Shown here: positions 35,101-50,100 of the stretch, piece by piece
Layout: each line of letters starts with the position of its first letter
How positions within the stretch are numbered: the stretch's first letter is position 1
Assembly: GCA_035610835.1 (NCBI GenBank)
Contig: CM069452.1
Coordinates: forward strand, 11,241,109-11,305,108
Direction: 5' to 3'
Source: Ophiura sarsii
Taxonomy: Eukaryota > Echinodermata > Ophiuroidea > Amphilepidida > Ophiuridae
DNA length: 64,000 nt
Notes under the pieces: model-generated
Database searches by the model: none
Told to the model about the DNA's origin: nothing
Seen by the model: only the letters and a program-made list of their open reading frames with translations
Translations under genes and position numbers: made by a program

Positions 35101-38100
35101 AACCGGAGGGTAGAAAAGGTGTCTTGAAATATGGCACTTTTACACGTATTTCAATGAGAAAGATATTTGGTGTGGTGCTCCCATATGTGTATACAACCAT
35201 TCCCCAAATTCTGAGAAGATCCATCACACGGACGCCATTAGAATCGATAATCTAAGCAACAATTGATCAATAAAAACTACATGGGTAAATCTTAACATAA
35301 GTTGCGTGATTGCCTGAGACAAATACTCGGTTGCCCAATTGAAACAATTAACGCAATATTTTAGCAACAAAACAAGTTTTGACCTGGGGTTTCCCCAATT
35401 TGTTACTAAATTGTTTTGCTCAACGTTGGGTAGTTTTTACTTTTATACAACACCTAGATTTTTACATATGTTGAATGAATTTTAATCAACACGTCAACCA
35501 ACGGATGATAAAAGTACTTTTAGCAACGTATTTTAAGCAACCTTTTTGCAGTGTATTTATTTGACCACAGGAACAAGATAGGCGCAAGATATGTTCCATT
35601 TATATGTTATAGACCAAAATGCAGTGAATTACCACCAAAGGTGGTTAACCAGCCGACTAGTTTGTGTACTACTCATGTCACCTTGTGCTTCTAAAATAAG
35701 AACCATTGGAACTTTGGAATGATTATTTTAAGGATGACTCATGTAGAATAAAAACAATCGGGACAGAAATGTCATGTTTGTTGTAAATAATTAAATTAAT
35801 GTGAAGATTTTTACTGTTTATAGCGTGTTTAACTTGAGATTGTTAATGTTGCAGAGAGAATCATCGCTTAAAGTCTAACTAATGACTCAAATTTTAAACC
35901 TCTAAGGCCCTTGCGTAAAAGCAACAAAACCGACAAATTCAGAGTTATAATCATGACAAATGACATGAGGCTGACGTTCATATTGAATGACCCTCGTACA
36001 TTAAAGTGTTTTATTTGTGTAATCATTGATATTTGAATTTGCGATTATACATGTATACTTCAATTGATCATTTAAAAACACATTCAAGTGGTTTAAGGAC
36101 AAAAATTGATTTGAATAGAATTAATTGAAGTAAACAGGTAAAAGCCTTCCATATCACGTCTGGCTTATTTGAAATTGGTAAAGCAATTGCTCGATGCGAA
36201 ATACAGGACCAATTGCCTCTGACATATAATCAAGCAATCGTTGAAAAGTATTTGAAAATGTCTTGCAACCATCTATCATGTCTATGCTTGTGAATCAATA
36301 CCTGATATATTCGGTGTTAGAACTGGGACTGGCCTCAAATTGTACAATGTTTGAAAAAAGTGTTCGAACACTTAGTAGGCCTAATGTAAAGTCATCCCCT
36401 TTTTCCCCTGATCAATGTTGAGTCGCCCAACTTGCCAAACATCAGCCCGTGGCCTAGCAACATTGATTGGGGGGGGGGGGGGGGGGGGGGGTATATTGAA
36501 GGGGAGCTTTCAGGCTAGCAGATCAAATTGGTATGTTCACATGACTCTAATAACGCGTACTATATGGTAATTAAAAGGTGCAAACAAGGGTCAGTGTTCG
36601 AACACCTTTTTTCTTTGATTGGTAGGTTAACGTCTAGAGATGTCAGGAAATGAATAATTACGCTTCAGCGATGTAGCAGTCAATGTCAATCTAAGCTATG
36701 CACTGTCTTTAAAATGACTATTATTATGATTATTATGTCACGTGTGTCACAATGAATACAAAACATATGATCTGATAATAATGCTTTTACCGCATAGAAA
36801 ACGATAGGGAAAGATGTTTTGAGTGATCTTGGATCAGATATGTTTTGATTAGGTATGATTGTCAGAACCACGATTACCCACGTAATTGATGATATGATAT
36901 CTCACATCCGATGTACATGTGTGCAGTAGACATCTCCGACGGTGCAAAAGCTGTACAATAAGTGAAATTTGTGGAACTCTGAACATGGCTGTGTATGTGC
37001 TATTATATATTATTATAGAACCCTGATGAATCTATGTGGACTATGTATCCACGGTACCCAAATCGTAAGGGGGCACAGCACTAAATAAACCGCCCATATT
37101 GGATTACACGTAAAATAGAATTAAAATAGTCGCGATTTTGGGTCCTTAGTAACCATTTTTGGAATGTCTCGAATGCTTCATTCGAATAAAAAAATATCAA
37201 CATTTCATAAGCTCGTCAAGAAGTGTTACGGCTTCCAATTAGATTTTACGATATGATCATTTAAACAGCGCCACCCCTATTTTCAGCCCGGACGCTCGAC
37301 TTCTGACCGCCTCCGAGCACGTGTGTTCTTCCACGTGATAAACTTTCGGTACAATCGAAAATCAAAATTTTGCAATATCCTGAGAAAAGTACAAGAGATT
37401 ATCTTTCATTTTATAAAATGCTACCCTAAATATAATGCTTCGCCAAACTGATTCCCAAAGGACCCCAATTTATCACAAAATCGGTTTTTGTTTTTGCCGA
37501 AACTTACTACCATTTAACACAAAACGAGAGTGATTAAGTGTTGTGCGCCCGTAAGCCTGCACGATATATTATTGATACGTCAGAGTGCGTAAAATAGGGC
37601 AGTGACCTTAAGCATGTTAAGGTGACTAACCTGTTAAGGTCATCGTATTTCAATATCAGTTTGGTTGTGTGTACTTCCCTGGTGCGAAGTATATGAGAGT
37701 ATAATAATATTTCACGACAGCGGTCACTTTGTATTGCAATGGCGGGTTTGTTATGGATATTGGCCTATAGTATCATCACAGTTGTAGTACTAGCCACTGC
37801 CTGTATTCTTGCATTGTTGGTTTACATTTATCATATTCATAATAAATATGCACATATACCGGGACCAACACGAACAAGGTAGGTTATATATACATGAAAT
37901 ATTAACAATAAACGTCGTCAAGAGTTGAGTCTATGCCCGGAGTCGATATCGATTGAATGATTGAATAATACAGATTTTAGTTATAAGTAACATTCTTTGG
38001 AAATCCAATAGCGCTTCCCTCTATTAATTATGCATGCTCAGTATGGACCTGTGGTCACTGGTAGCTAGCAAAGGCTGATATCAACAAAGTAGAGAACTTG

Positions 38101-41100
38101 CAGCTACAAATGGCAAGATATATCTTGAAGTCACCCCGCAACACTCCGGGCGTAGCCCTCTATGGCGACTTGGGGTGGAACCCCATCGCCTCCCTTCAAG
38201 ATGTTCATAGAATTAAGTATCTTGCACGACTCTCTAATCTAGAGATGCACCGTTGGCCAAAACTTATGTTAAACACTCCAATGAATCTAAACTGCGACAT
38301 GGACCATATCAGGTACAAATGGTTGTCGTCGATTAGAGATACGCTTAAAAGGTGCGACATGGAATACATTATTAATGACGCCCCCACAAGTCCACGCTGG
38401 GTTAACACATTTAATCGCATTAATAAGATTGTCTGTCATAATGTATGGAGTAACACTGTTAGGAAAAATTGTCTCTTAAGACTACCTTTTAGACAAAACT
38501 GATTTCTTTGGTTGTAGTCTTAAATTCAAAGCGCGATCAAACACGCTTCCATTGGAACATAGAATACGCAAATGGTCTTCAAATAATAAGGATGGTAAAT
38601 GTATGCTTTGTAATGATGATTCGATTGAAGACTTAAGACACTTCTTATTCACATGTAGATCACTGAATGAGATAAGGGTCGAGGAGGAATATCTCAAACT
38701 CGAAAATAACATATGCAACAATGGTTTTAGTGATGTTTGGCTGGAATTTATTATCAGTAATCTGGACTCAAAATTGTATATAATGCTCGGTTGTCGAATT
38801 AATATAACCGTGCCTTACATACACTAAAAATGCCCGTTCTGCATATGTTATTCTCGACCAATTCTGCAAATCATACCTTAAACGTGCGTGGGCTGTTAGA
38901 TGTAAGATCATGAACTCAAAGTGAGTCTATTGAGACTATTACATGACTATTAGGCCTACTATATATATATATATTAATTATTAATGTTCTTTCGTCTTGT
39001 AATTACTGTATGTATATATTATGAACGCACCGTCGGATAGACGAGTGCCACTGTTGTAAAAGTGTATGTTCAAATAAATAAATAGATAAATAAGTTTTAG
39101 TTAAAATACTGAAAATACCGAAAGTACAAATTTGTGCTGGCTTCGAAATGCAGCTAATTTGATGGACAGTGTTTTACTTTTTTCAGTCTTAAAATATGTT
39201 TGATGAACAAGCACTCAAAATCGGGCTTGTGCCACTTTTAGAAAAAAGATGGTTTTAAAAGGAATGTGTTATTTGATAATTGAATATTTCGTATTTGGAT
39301 TTAATATACATGAGCTTCAATATTCAGACAAGGTTTGTTTTTTAGAATTTGCTTGGCCTATCCAAAGATTTGCTTGTTTAACCAGACCATTAGCAGTTAA
39401 AAGCACAGATTTTGCAAAGCAAATGCGACAAAACAACTGGCATTTGAAAGCTGTAGTTTATAGTTATCTTGAAGCTCATGTGGATATCAATTATCAATGC
39501 CAAAATAATACTGAATAATAAAAGAGATCAATAACGTGGAACTTGTGCACTCTTTTTATGGACACCCCGTAGTAGGTAGGTATAGTACTAAATTTATCTT
39601 ATTTTTAAATTAATGAGCTGTTAAAAAAAGTAATCAAATGTTGTTTATTTCAGTTTCATATTTGGCAACTTCTCAGACATTATAGAAGCAAAAAGGAAAG
39701 GGAAATTGAGTTCCGATCTGCTTGTGGAATGGTAAGACATTAGTGGTAATCAAATTCATTATCTAACAGGAATAACTTCAACAAGTAATTCATTCATATG
39801 ACTTGTCACGTGACTTATAACATGACGCGTTAATCGTTGCGTGATGAAGAAGTCCTTTTAAAACACCGTGCTTTAGAACCAATAGTTCTCCAATTAATAC
39901 TCTATACAGTAATATTCTCTTTCAATGCAATAAATCAGATTAAGAATTACAAATCAAACTATTTTTTTACAATGTTTTACAAATAGTTTTATTATTATTT
40001 TACAATAGGGTGGAAAAGCATGGAACCACTATTGTTGTGTATATCTTCTGGATCCCATTTGTATACATCCACACACCGGAGGGTATCAAGGTTGGTTTAA
40101 CATGCTTTTAAAAATTATTGTACGAGGATCATTCGAAAAGTTAGTATGTTTAATATAGTTAAAAGGTAGATGCTCTGATTGCTGGCCCGATTTTCAACTT
40201 GATGTTTTCTATTTTACATGAAAGGTCGTCCTTAAAATTGTCAAATTCCAAAGTTTGAGTTGCATAACTCCAATGGTTCTAATTTTTGAAGCACAAGGTC
40301 ACACGGATTTTGCTCATTGAGTAGTACACGAACTGGCTGGTGGTTAACCACCTTTGGCGGTAATTCACCACATTTTAGCCTATAATTTCTAAATGGAACA
40401 TTTCTGGCACCTAATATTCATAATGAGAAAAATATTGGGATTCTTTTGATATCAAAATATAATGATGTGAAATAAAAAATTCAAGCAAAAAAAAAGGGTG
40501 ATCGGAACATACACCTTTAATATAGATAATATAAATTATACCATCTGACATTTAAAGACGATTTCTTGTAGCAAGCCCGTTTGGAAGGCACTGCGTGGCA
40601 GTACGTGGCACTGCGTGGCATTGCGTGGCACGGCGAGACAGTGCGTGACGGTGCGTGACAGTGCGTGACAGTGAGAGCCTCGCAATCTTTATTTAAAATG
40701 AAAGCGAGGCTCTCCCTTCTTATCAGCGCGCCAAACCGTGTCACCCGATGCACAAACTTGCGTGAAACCACCGACGCAGCGTGGCGTGATAGTGCGTGAG
40801 GGGAGAGAATCGCTTTCAATGTGGTTCGATCAGTACCGTGCAAGTACCGTGCAAGTAGCGTATAGGCTACATATATATAAAATCAGTTTATTTGTGAATT
40901 TAGTTCTGACAGTACAAACTCAGATACAGTTCCATTTCATATGACTGGCAGTTAAGGCCTGCCTGTCACACCTACGGCGATTAGCCCAGCGATTTAATAA
41001 CACGCAGTGTGAGAACGCAGTGAGAGCGCGGAAAACTATCCGAAATTGTCCATTTTTAAATCAAGGTCACTAAAATCCTTTCACATACTGCTCCGATCAG

Positions 41101-44100
41101 GCTGGCGCTTGCATTACGCTGAAAATTATCAAAACGCCAGGCCAAGAGCCGGTGGCGTAGCCAGATATTTCATATTGGGTGGGGGGGGGGGGGGGGGGGG
41201 GGGGGTGGGGGGCGAAAAATGAAAGTGAACCGACAGTGTAGTGGCGTAGCTATGATTTCTTTTTCAGGGGGGGGGGGGGCAAGATTTCTGAAATTTTCGT
41301 AAAAGGTTGCCCCCACAATTTCGCACGGTCCAAAAAAATCGCACAGTCCAAAAAATAGCAGTCAGCAACTAATGCCCAATCCTCAGGGTTTTCATCAGTT
41401 TTCTCTATAACATTTTCACACATTTATTTAGCCCACTGCTGCATAAATGTGTGAACTACATACTAGTATACAAATTTGACGACTATTTTACTATTTGGGT
41501 TACATCACCCGGGCCCCCACACACATGTTTTTACCAAAACCGCGCGCAAAAAACAGGTATTCAAAAACTGACAGTGCCAATTTCGACCGACAGTTTCGAG
41601 TCTCAACCGACACGACTCTCATATTGGCTGCCCCCCCCCCCCCCCCCCCCCCCACCTTTGGCTACGCCACTGCCAAGTGCGTCTCCAAGAACCCCTCGGT
41701 GACGCAGTGAGAACTGGCTGGGACGTAAGAGGGTCTCCATGGTCGCCCTTGAGCGCCAGTGCATCGCTGATACCTAGCCTTTGAGTCTTCCCATGGTGTC
41801 TATGTCTTTCTATGTATGTTGTTCACTTGTCACACCCCGTAAACAGACTGAGCAGGCAGGAGGCTCTCTTTATAGGGCGATTGCACGAAAACGAAGACAT
41901 GCATGGATGGAGTCCAATCACTTGGATCAATAAGTTTAACAGGTGTTTGGTGTTGTACTTCGGGGATGATTTGAATCTAACATATAACCTCCTTGCAATC
42001 GCTCTATACTCTCGGCGCACACGCAGAGATCGTTGTGCAAACGTATTGAGAACATACTAGTAACGCAGGCAGTGACTTGGACGCACTAAGAACGTTTACA
42101 GCGTAGTGGCAGCGCAGTAAGAGCCCGTGAGACTTCAAAGTAGAAACACAATGGGTCGTAATAAGAGCGCCGTGAAAATGTGATAAGCGGGATAGGAGCT
42201 ACATTGTTTTAAACATTTGACAATTTTGAGGAGCTCTTCCTGTGTTTTACATGAGGACCCACTCCCGTTCTAGCCAGTGTCTACTGCGTCCCCAATCGGT
42301 TCTAAGATACCTTAATGCGTTTGCTTGGCGCTTTGATACTTTTTTCAGCGCAACGCAAGCGCAAGGCCTGATCGCCGTAGGTGTAGCAGCCATTATGTAG
42401 AGCGTGTTTGAATGACCTGTGCATGTTTGTTAATTCTCTATCTTCAAACATGTTTAACATTTTGAGCGTATGACTTGCGTTGCAATTGTGATCAATACGC
42501 CGCTATATATTGAGCATATGACACATTTGTGACATATTTGGTATACGTTGGTGGCTCGCTAGGGTTCGTGGTGGTGCGCTGGGGTCTAGGTATTTGTTTG
42601 AGCATGTTCAAAATGTGCATTGTAAATCTAACACTTAACTATTTTCCTGGTTCAAATTATTTATAATTCGTTTTATCTATATCGTAGGAGTTACTGTCAG
42701 ATAATCACCCCAAGTCAATTATGATATACAGAAACCTTCAGACGATGTGTGGCGCACCCTTCATGGGATCGGGATTATTAACAGTATTAGACCAGGATCT
42801 TCATGCACGAAACCGCGCTTTATTTAATCCTGTTTTCCATCGCAGGTAGGCATGTCGTTTCGAGTTTACTTACATACTTTCTTCATATCTCGGCATACGT
42901 TAAGTCATTGTGTTCAAATTATTGCTATAGTAGGATTTCAGGTTACACGAGAGGACAAGTCAAGTTGTGTAACATTAAATCAGGCTAAGTTTAGGTAACA
43001 GTACTAAGGAGTGGAATCAGTGTTAAATTCAAATAGAAGAGTTCTCAATTAATTTGTTTAATTTAATTTAATTCAATAGTCATTCAGCAATAAGATTTTT
43101 TGTAGATTTGGCGCAATACGTGCGTAATGCTTTAAATGGATTCAAAATCACAGATAGATTACCAAAGGTCTTCTCTTCCTGATTCCCTCAATTTCCGTAT
43201 TTCTACCTCTGTAGTTACCTAAAGACGTGCATAAATCAATTCAACTCAAGTGCCGATCTAATGGTGGACTGGTTAATGAAGAGTGCAGACGGCAAAACAA
43301 AAGTGCGCATGCTCGATACTCTCAACACGACTGCATTAGATATCATTGGCAAGGTAACAATTCAGATGCTTAACGTAGAATATTCTCAACGATGATAAAT
43401 AAGATGTTATGCATATGTAACTAGCTAGATACTTTCAACATAACCGCATTTAGTGTACCAACTGAAACATAGGTTTACCATAGACCTCGCATAGAACGAC
43501 AAATATGGCCCACTCTCCATTTCAATCAAGGCCATTATCATTGGTGGACATCGCGTGAGTAAGACTCTAATAAGCGGTACGACAATGATACTGAAATAAA
43601 TACTTGCTCAAAATTCCCTTGTCTTCTGAAACATTTCTTTCCAGATTACGTAACAGATGGGATAGAACTCCTTAGAGTGATGTTCATGTCTGTTAAAGTT
43701 CATCGGTTTTGGCAGTGGGGCTAATTATAAACCCATAATCAAAATAGATACTTTTTATTCGTTTCTATAGTAACTTATAATAATACAATTGTATTTGTTC
43801 TCATACAACAACTCGATCTGTACCCGATGTACATGATGATGTTCATATATCAACAGGTTGCCTTTGGAATGGATTTACAGCTATACGATGGGACAGAAAA
43901 GAAGTTTTTGAACGCCATAAAATTGGCAACTGAGGCTCATGAAATCGTGATTACAAGTTCGCCAATGACTACTGTAAGTGTACGAGTAAATGATTTGACA
44001 ATACAGGCTGTTCCTGAATGATAACTCCTTGAACCAGAATTTATGCCAGCGTTCAAGCCAGTATTAATAGCATGGCTAAACGGGTAGTCCTGTAGACTAG

Positions 44101-47100
44101 AAGCTATTGGTTCAAATAACGCTCATCCAATCAGTCTTGGTCTTGTCACATTCTTGGAACATGTGATCCAATAAAAACGTTACATTGAACCCTTGAATCA
44201 GCAGATCGTTGCTATTTTTATCACGACTACATGTATCGGTAGCACTCACACATGCACATATTAGAAAATAGGAGAAAGGGAAAAGGCAGAAGATTTATTA
44301 TTCGAGAATGATACCATTTCGAAAATCATTCATACTTCATTCTGCAAATTCTAGCCACTATTTATTTAATTTAAGTTGTACGTGCTCCATTCTGTTCATT
44401 TTTAGATGAGACGAAAATATTTTCCATCCCACGCGGAGCGAGAATACCAAACCAAAGTGCAAGAATCTTGTAACTTTCTTCGTGATACAGGACGACGGTG
44501 TATTACGAAAATGTTGGAGGATATAAAGCATGGAAATGATGTTCCTGATAATCTCTTGTCCAACTTGCTTCGTAGCACTCAGAATGGGGAACAAGTTATG
44601 CAGATGGAGGAGATGTTAGATGAGTTTGTGACGTTTTTCTTTGCAGGTAAGAGATAATTTAACGAGGTCATCAACAGGGAATGCAATGTCAAATATAAAC
44701 TTAGAAAATTCAAGTACACTTTTGACGAGATTATTATATTGACATAGGCTCTGTCCATGCTATAATAAACAAACAAAATATGGCATAAAATCATATTTTA
44801 AATAAATGAAATGTATACATCTGCTGAGACAAGCTCCAGGGAGTAGTTGCAGGTAAATGACCTAATCTGTCATTTGTCAATGTATGTACCACATCTGGAA
44901 TCCATGCCTGATCAGAAAACTTGCGATCCACCCTTGCTGGATCCTACAATGGTTGCGTTGCGGCCACGCGGTTACAATCTGTTGTCCTTTATCATGTGCT
45001 ACACGGCACTATATCAGTTGGTGTTTGTTGCAAGCGGCCATGTTATGTGACGATCACAATCTCATAATCTCTTTTTTTGCCCTCTTTAATAGGACAAGAA
45101 ACAACGGGAAACCTATTGTCTTCGACTCTCATGGAAATTGGCAGAAGACCTGAAATTATTTACCGGTATGAAACCATATTTTTCTTCTGAGGATTGTGTT
45201 TATATAGATTTAAACTGATATATTATACCCTCCCCCATTGTTGTTTGTCCAACGTACGTCAGTATCAGTATAGGCCTGATAGGAGATCAACAGCACTCTA
45301 TCAACACAAAGGAGCATGACCACCATACTCTCGCGTGTAGATGATTATTTCTCCAAAATTGCTTAAAACGCCATATCTCAACTACAAAATTGCGTTATAT
45401 ATTAATATTATCACTGATTATACCCGGATGGACAAGACTTTTAGAATATTTTGTCACCAAATGTACAATTACACCTTTTTCCGAGAAAAAATATCTGAAC
45501 TTTGACATTTCATTTCATTAATTATGACTACATGCATAGTTTAACCTGTTCTCCTATGATATACCATAATACATTATCACATTATAAGGGTTTGAAACAT
45601 AGACATATTAATGGATCAAGCCTCTCTCTGAGGCACATGCTTTACCATGATGTTAACTAAGCTTAAAACGTTAAAGAAAGGAATAGGCCTAAAGCGGTGG
45701 TATTGACTATCGATTTAACTGATCCAACCATGCATTATAAAATATACGCCAATCTAAGTTTTTATGTTTACAATATTTTAAATGTTATATTGCTGACAGG
45801 AATAACTTCAATAAGGAGTTCATTCATATGACTCGTGTCGCGTGACTTATATACATGACGTGTTAATCGTTGTTGCTGTATTGCTCCCACAGTTTAAGGA
45901 CAGAAGTTGACGCCATTTTGGGTGATAAGTCAGAAATATCCTACGAAGATGGGTTAAAACTGGAGTATACTATGGCGGTAAGATATCGTCTCATATTTTC
46001 TTTGAAATCTTTAATTGAAAATGATATAACTTGTATACAAATTATCTCAGCTTCATAGCCGGTCTGTTGTCCACATGACGCCTGATAATTGATCATACAT
46101 TTATGGTTCTGTTATACGTCATTCCACCATCATAACATGATAATGATACAATGTTTTAACAGAATATTTTACCTCATGGGAACTCCTGCGAGTTGCTATT
46201 TATTATTTTTCTAAAAGATCTCAAAAAGCTGGAATTCGACAATATTTTCACATAAAGAAGTTTCCAATGTAAAACTGATTTTATTTCCTCTTTACGAATG
46301 TACCAAATTTATTTTAAAGATGGCTATACTTGTACGTTCTGTTGATGGTTGTTTTTAAGTCCTACATTTTGCTACTGAACTTTTCATTTGCCTAGGTGTT
46401 GAAAGAATCTTTACGTTTACACCCTCCAGCAATTGGAACAGTAAGAGAGGCTGCATATGACGTGAACATTGATGGATATAATGTACCAAAGGGTTCCATT
46501 ATGATGGTACGGTGTATAATAAGGGGATATATTCCCCTGGTGATATAGTCCGGCTTGTACAGTGAAGGAAAGTATAGGGCACTCATCTCTACACGCAACA
46601 CTATAGCTTCACGCTTCATCCCGTGTATGTCTATGGATGTCGGACTATAGCTCCAGGGGGACTATATATCCTTTCGTATAGTTGGATGTTCCATCCATTT
46701 AAAATGATGAAAAGATATGCATGAATGATGTTCCATTTTCATGTTCATCCAATTATTGATAATGCATTCTGTTAAAACTCTAGAATGTGTTTCGATATAC
46801 ATGTACACACCCCGCATACGTATCAATTATCCGTCATACACTCCGAGAAATAAACCTTGGTGTAGAACAGCATAGTCGGTACTATTATGCACACAAAAAC
46901 TATATTACCCGACAGCTCTTTTCCGTAATGGAGTCTTGACACACGTCTAGCTCCTGAATACCTTACACCATGCACCAAAGAAGATTTCTTTAGGTCCCCC
47001 ACAAGCCAGCGCTTTCATCACGTGAACGCCAGTTTTGTTGACCGTGCACGGTACCTCATCAATTCTACTAATTATAATAGTATTATACTTACACTTGACA

Positions 47101-50100
47101 CACAAATCCTGACCAGGTGCTTATGTTAGTTAATTGATGTTAGTTAATTGAACATTGTTATCAATCATCTTAGATATAGGCCTACATTAAACGAGCAAAT
47201 TTCTTCCCCACACTTTGAGACCTTATTCATAACAATCGAGTGGATATATTTAAAGTTATGTTGACTTACAATATCCAGACTAACCGAAAACAAAGTTAGT
47301 AACATTATTTATTTATCATTGCCTAGTGTGTGGTCAGCAGTGACATTTTGTGTGAAATGAATCACAACCTAACATTCCGTACAACAACACCTTTTCTTCG
47401 TTGGTTGTGGTTACAAAAATCATCATAACTTTATAAAAAAATATCCATATGGATGAGGTGTCATATTGTGGCGAATTACAAAAGGAGATAATAAAAAAGC
47501 ACCCGGTCAGGAACTTTTTGTGTAAGGTATATTTTATGACTATGTTTCAGGTACAGATGTATGTGATGTCACGGATGGCGCGTTATTTCAATGAACCGTT
47601 ACAATATGATCCGGATAGATTTCTAGCTGGGGATGACAAGTATGTATATAGGTGATTCAGTCATTACAAATGCAATGACATTTGGTATAATTTTGGAAAA
47701 ATGAAAAAGCCAAGCCTCATGCTTGTAGATCTGGTTCTACGTTTACATAGAATCTATATGCGAAATAATTGTCAAGAGCCTAATCGTTATTCAAATTACA
47801 CGTGATCAAATAATATTAAATGTATACCAACATTATAACTCAACGGAATCAACCATCCTATTTTGACGACCTAACCCCAGCTTAGGTGGTAGGCATACTA
47901 TAGGGTCATAATTGTTTCGTAAAAATGACGTGTTTCCATTAGGATTTATAACAAAGTAATCACGACCGTCTAGTTTAGTTTAGTTTTATTTGGCATATCA
48001 AGACACAGAGATACAATACATCAGATCAAATATACAAATCTTAAAAACTTACAAAATTAACACAACATATTAATACAAGAAAACATATAATGCCAAGGAT
48101 AGCCCAAGAAAGCTCTAAAAAGGGCTTATTTCCATTGGGGTCCTTGTCAGTGCCCTACTCTTATTCAGAATCACCACAGTTTCTTGTATCAATAGCATTG
48201 ACTAACGTTTGTATAAAACATGTAAAAAAGTTTCTGAATATAAACTGTTCTTACACTTGGTTTCGTTCAATTATTTCTGCTCAATATACATTACATGTAG
48301 GATCATCCTGTTCTTTGTTTTATGTATGAGAAGCGTGTAGTTTGATCGACTATTCGTATTATTATAAAGTTTGTTGTGGCGCACCAGTATCGATCAATGT
48401 AGCCATACACAACGGACAAAGGGGAAACGAACCTGGCCTATTCTGCATTCAATTGAATAGGTGCTTGATGTCCAATTTGTTTCATGAACCGTGTTACCTA
48501 ATTGGCATACATACCATGAAATAGATGTGTCTTCTTGAAAAACTTAAACATGTTAAACACGATTATTAATATTATCCCGTCAAGATTAAGATGGCACCTT
48601 ATCCGAAACACGGATAACCTATACTATTGATTGATTCTGTGAATAGCGTTCTGAACTCATACATTGATCCTATTTCAGCATTGGTCAAGCGTTCTTCCCG
48701 TTTTCATCTGGATCACGAAATTGCATTGGACAGCACTTTGCGTTGGTAAGTTAGTGGAGGCATCCAATGCTTTTCCGTTGTCGATATCTGAAATGAGAAA
48801 CTTTCTAGATGCCGTCTTCGCTTGTGTCATCGCATAGACAACTGAACTTACTTCTACTTCATTCCAGATATCGGCAAAGCATTGCCGATTTGTTTGGACG
48901 CCACCCCTTATAGAATGTAACTTTTCTAATCTTGTAGTTTAATTTGATCATGATTATATTATACTGTAGTTATTCTTTAGTATAGACCTTTTATACAATA
49001 CTACAATCAATGGAGAAACTGCTTCTGATCATTTATTGGTTCCTAAATAATAATATTAAACGCATGTAAAGCGCGCAAATCCGCAAAAAGCGCTCATGGC
49101 GCTTGAAGAGCAACAAGAAACAGCAGGAAACAAGAAAAGGATAACAGAGAATAGGCCTGCAGAAAAGATAGAAACAATTAAATGTATGATCAATACACTA
49201 AATGTGGCAGAAATATTTAATTTGACGTGCTTATAGTTAATCAGCCTCATGAGGTATATGGGGGTGGGGGGGGGGGGGGGGGGGTAATTCATTAGGTCCT
49301 CAGATCATCTTCTAAAAAAATGGTGTAGGCCCTATTATAATACCAAATGGACATATCAAGAATTTTGCTCTCTGAGTGTTTTGGTTTAGTCGTAACAAAT
49401 CTTTGAAGTTTAAGCAAAAAAGTCTCAGTGAAGCGTTCACTGCATTCCAAGCAAATGTAGGCCTAAACAAAAAATGGATCTCGTTGGCGCGTTGGGTAAT
49501 CAGGGATTCTATTAATTTTAGGATGGGAAAGTCCTATACTGCGCACAAATAGATATCAGTTCGCGTTTTTAATGCAACCAGCGCCACTTTATGAGGACAC
49601 AAACAAGAGGTCACGTCATCGGAATGCAAGAAGGAATTTATAGACTTGCATCAAGTCCGTTAGACACAAACAATGACGGTATGGTGTAAAGTAAGAAAAT
49701 GAATTAAAATGCATAAAATAAATCATGAAACGGAAAGTATCATATATTTCAGGCTTGTAAAAACCGTCCAGCAGGTATATTTATCATAAATTTTTAAAAC
49801 CGCACAATTGTTTGGGAATTTGTCCAACAATTCTGTGTAAACTTTAATTAAGTCTATACCTAAAGTAGGCGACAACAAGGAAAACACAGCCACCAAAAAT
49901 ATGCGCACAGCCAAAGTTAAACTTAAAAGTAGCTTGAGATCGGCAAGTTGAGTCGCCCACTCCTGGTGTAATTCTGACTTGAATCTTTGATGAACAGCGC
50001 CCTCTTAAGACCTCAAAACTCAATGCGCCAACAAGATCCCATTAAATAAACAAGTTTATTTCAAGCTGGTTTCTTCATTTGTTATTCAAAGCAAATAAGA

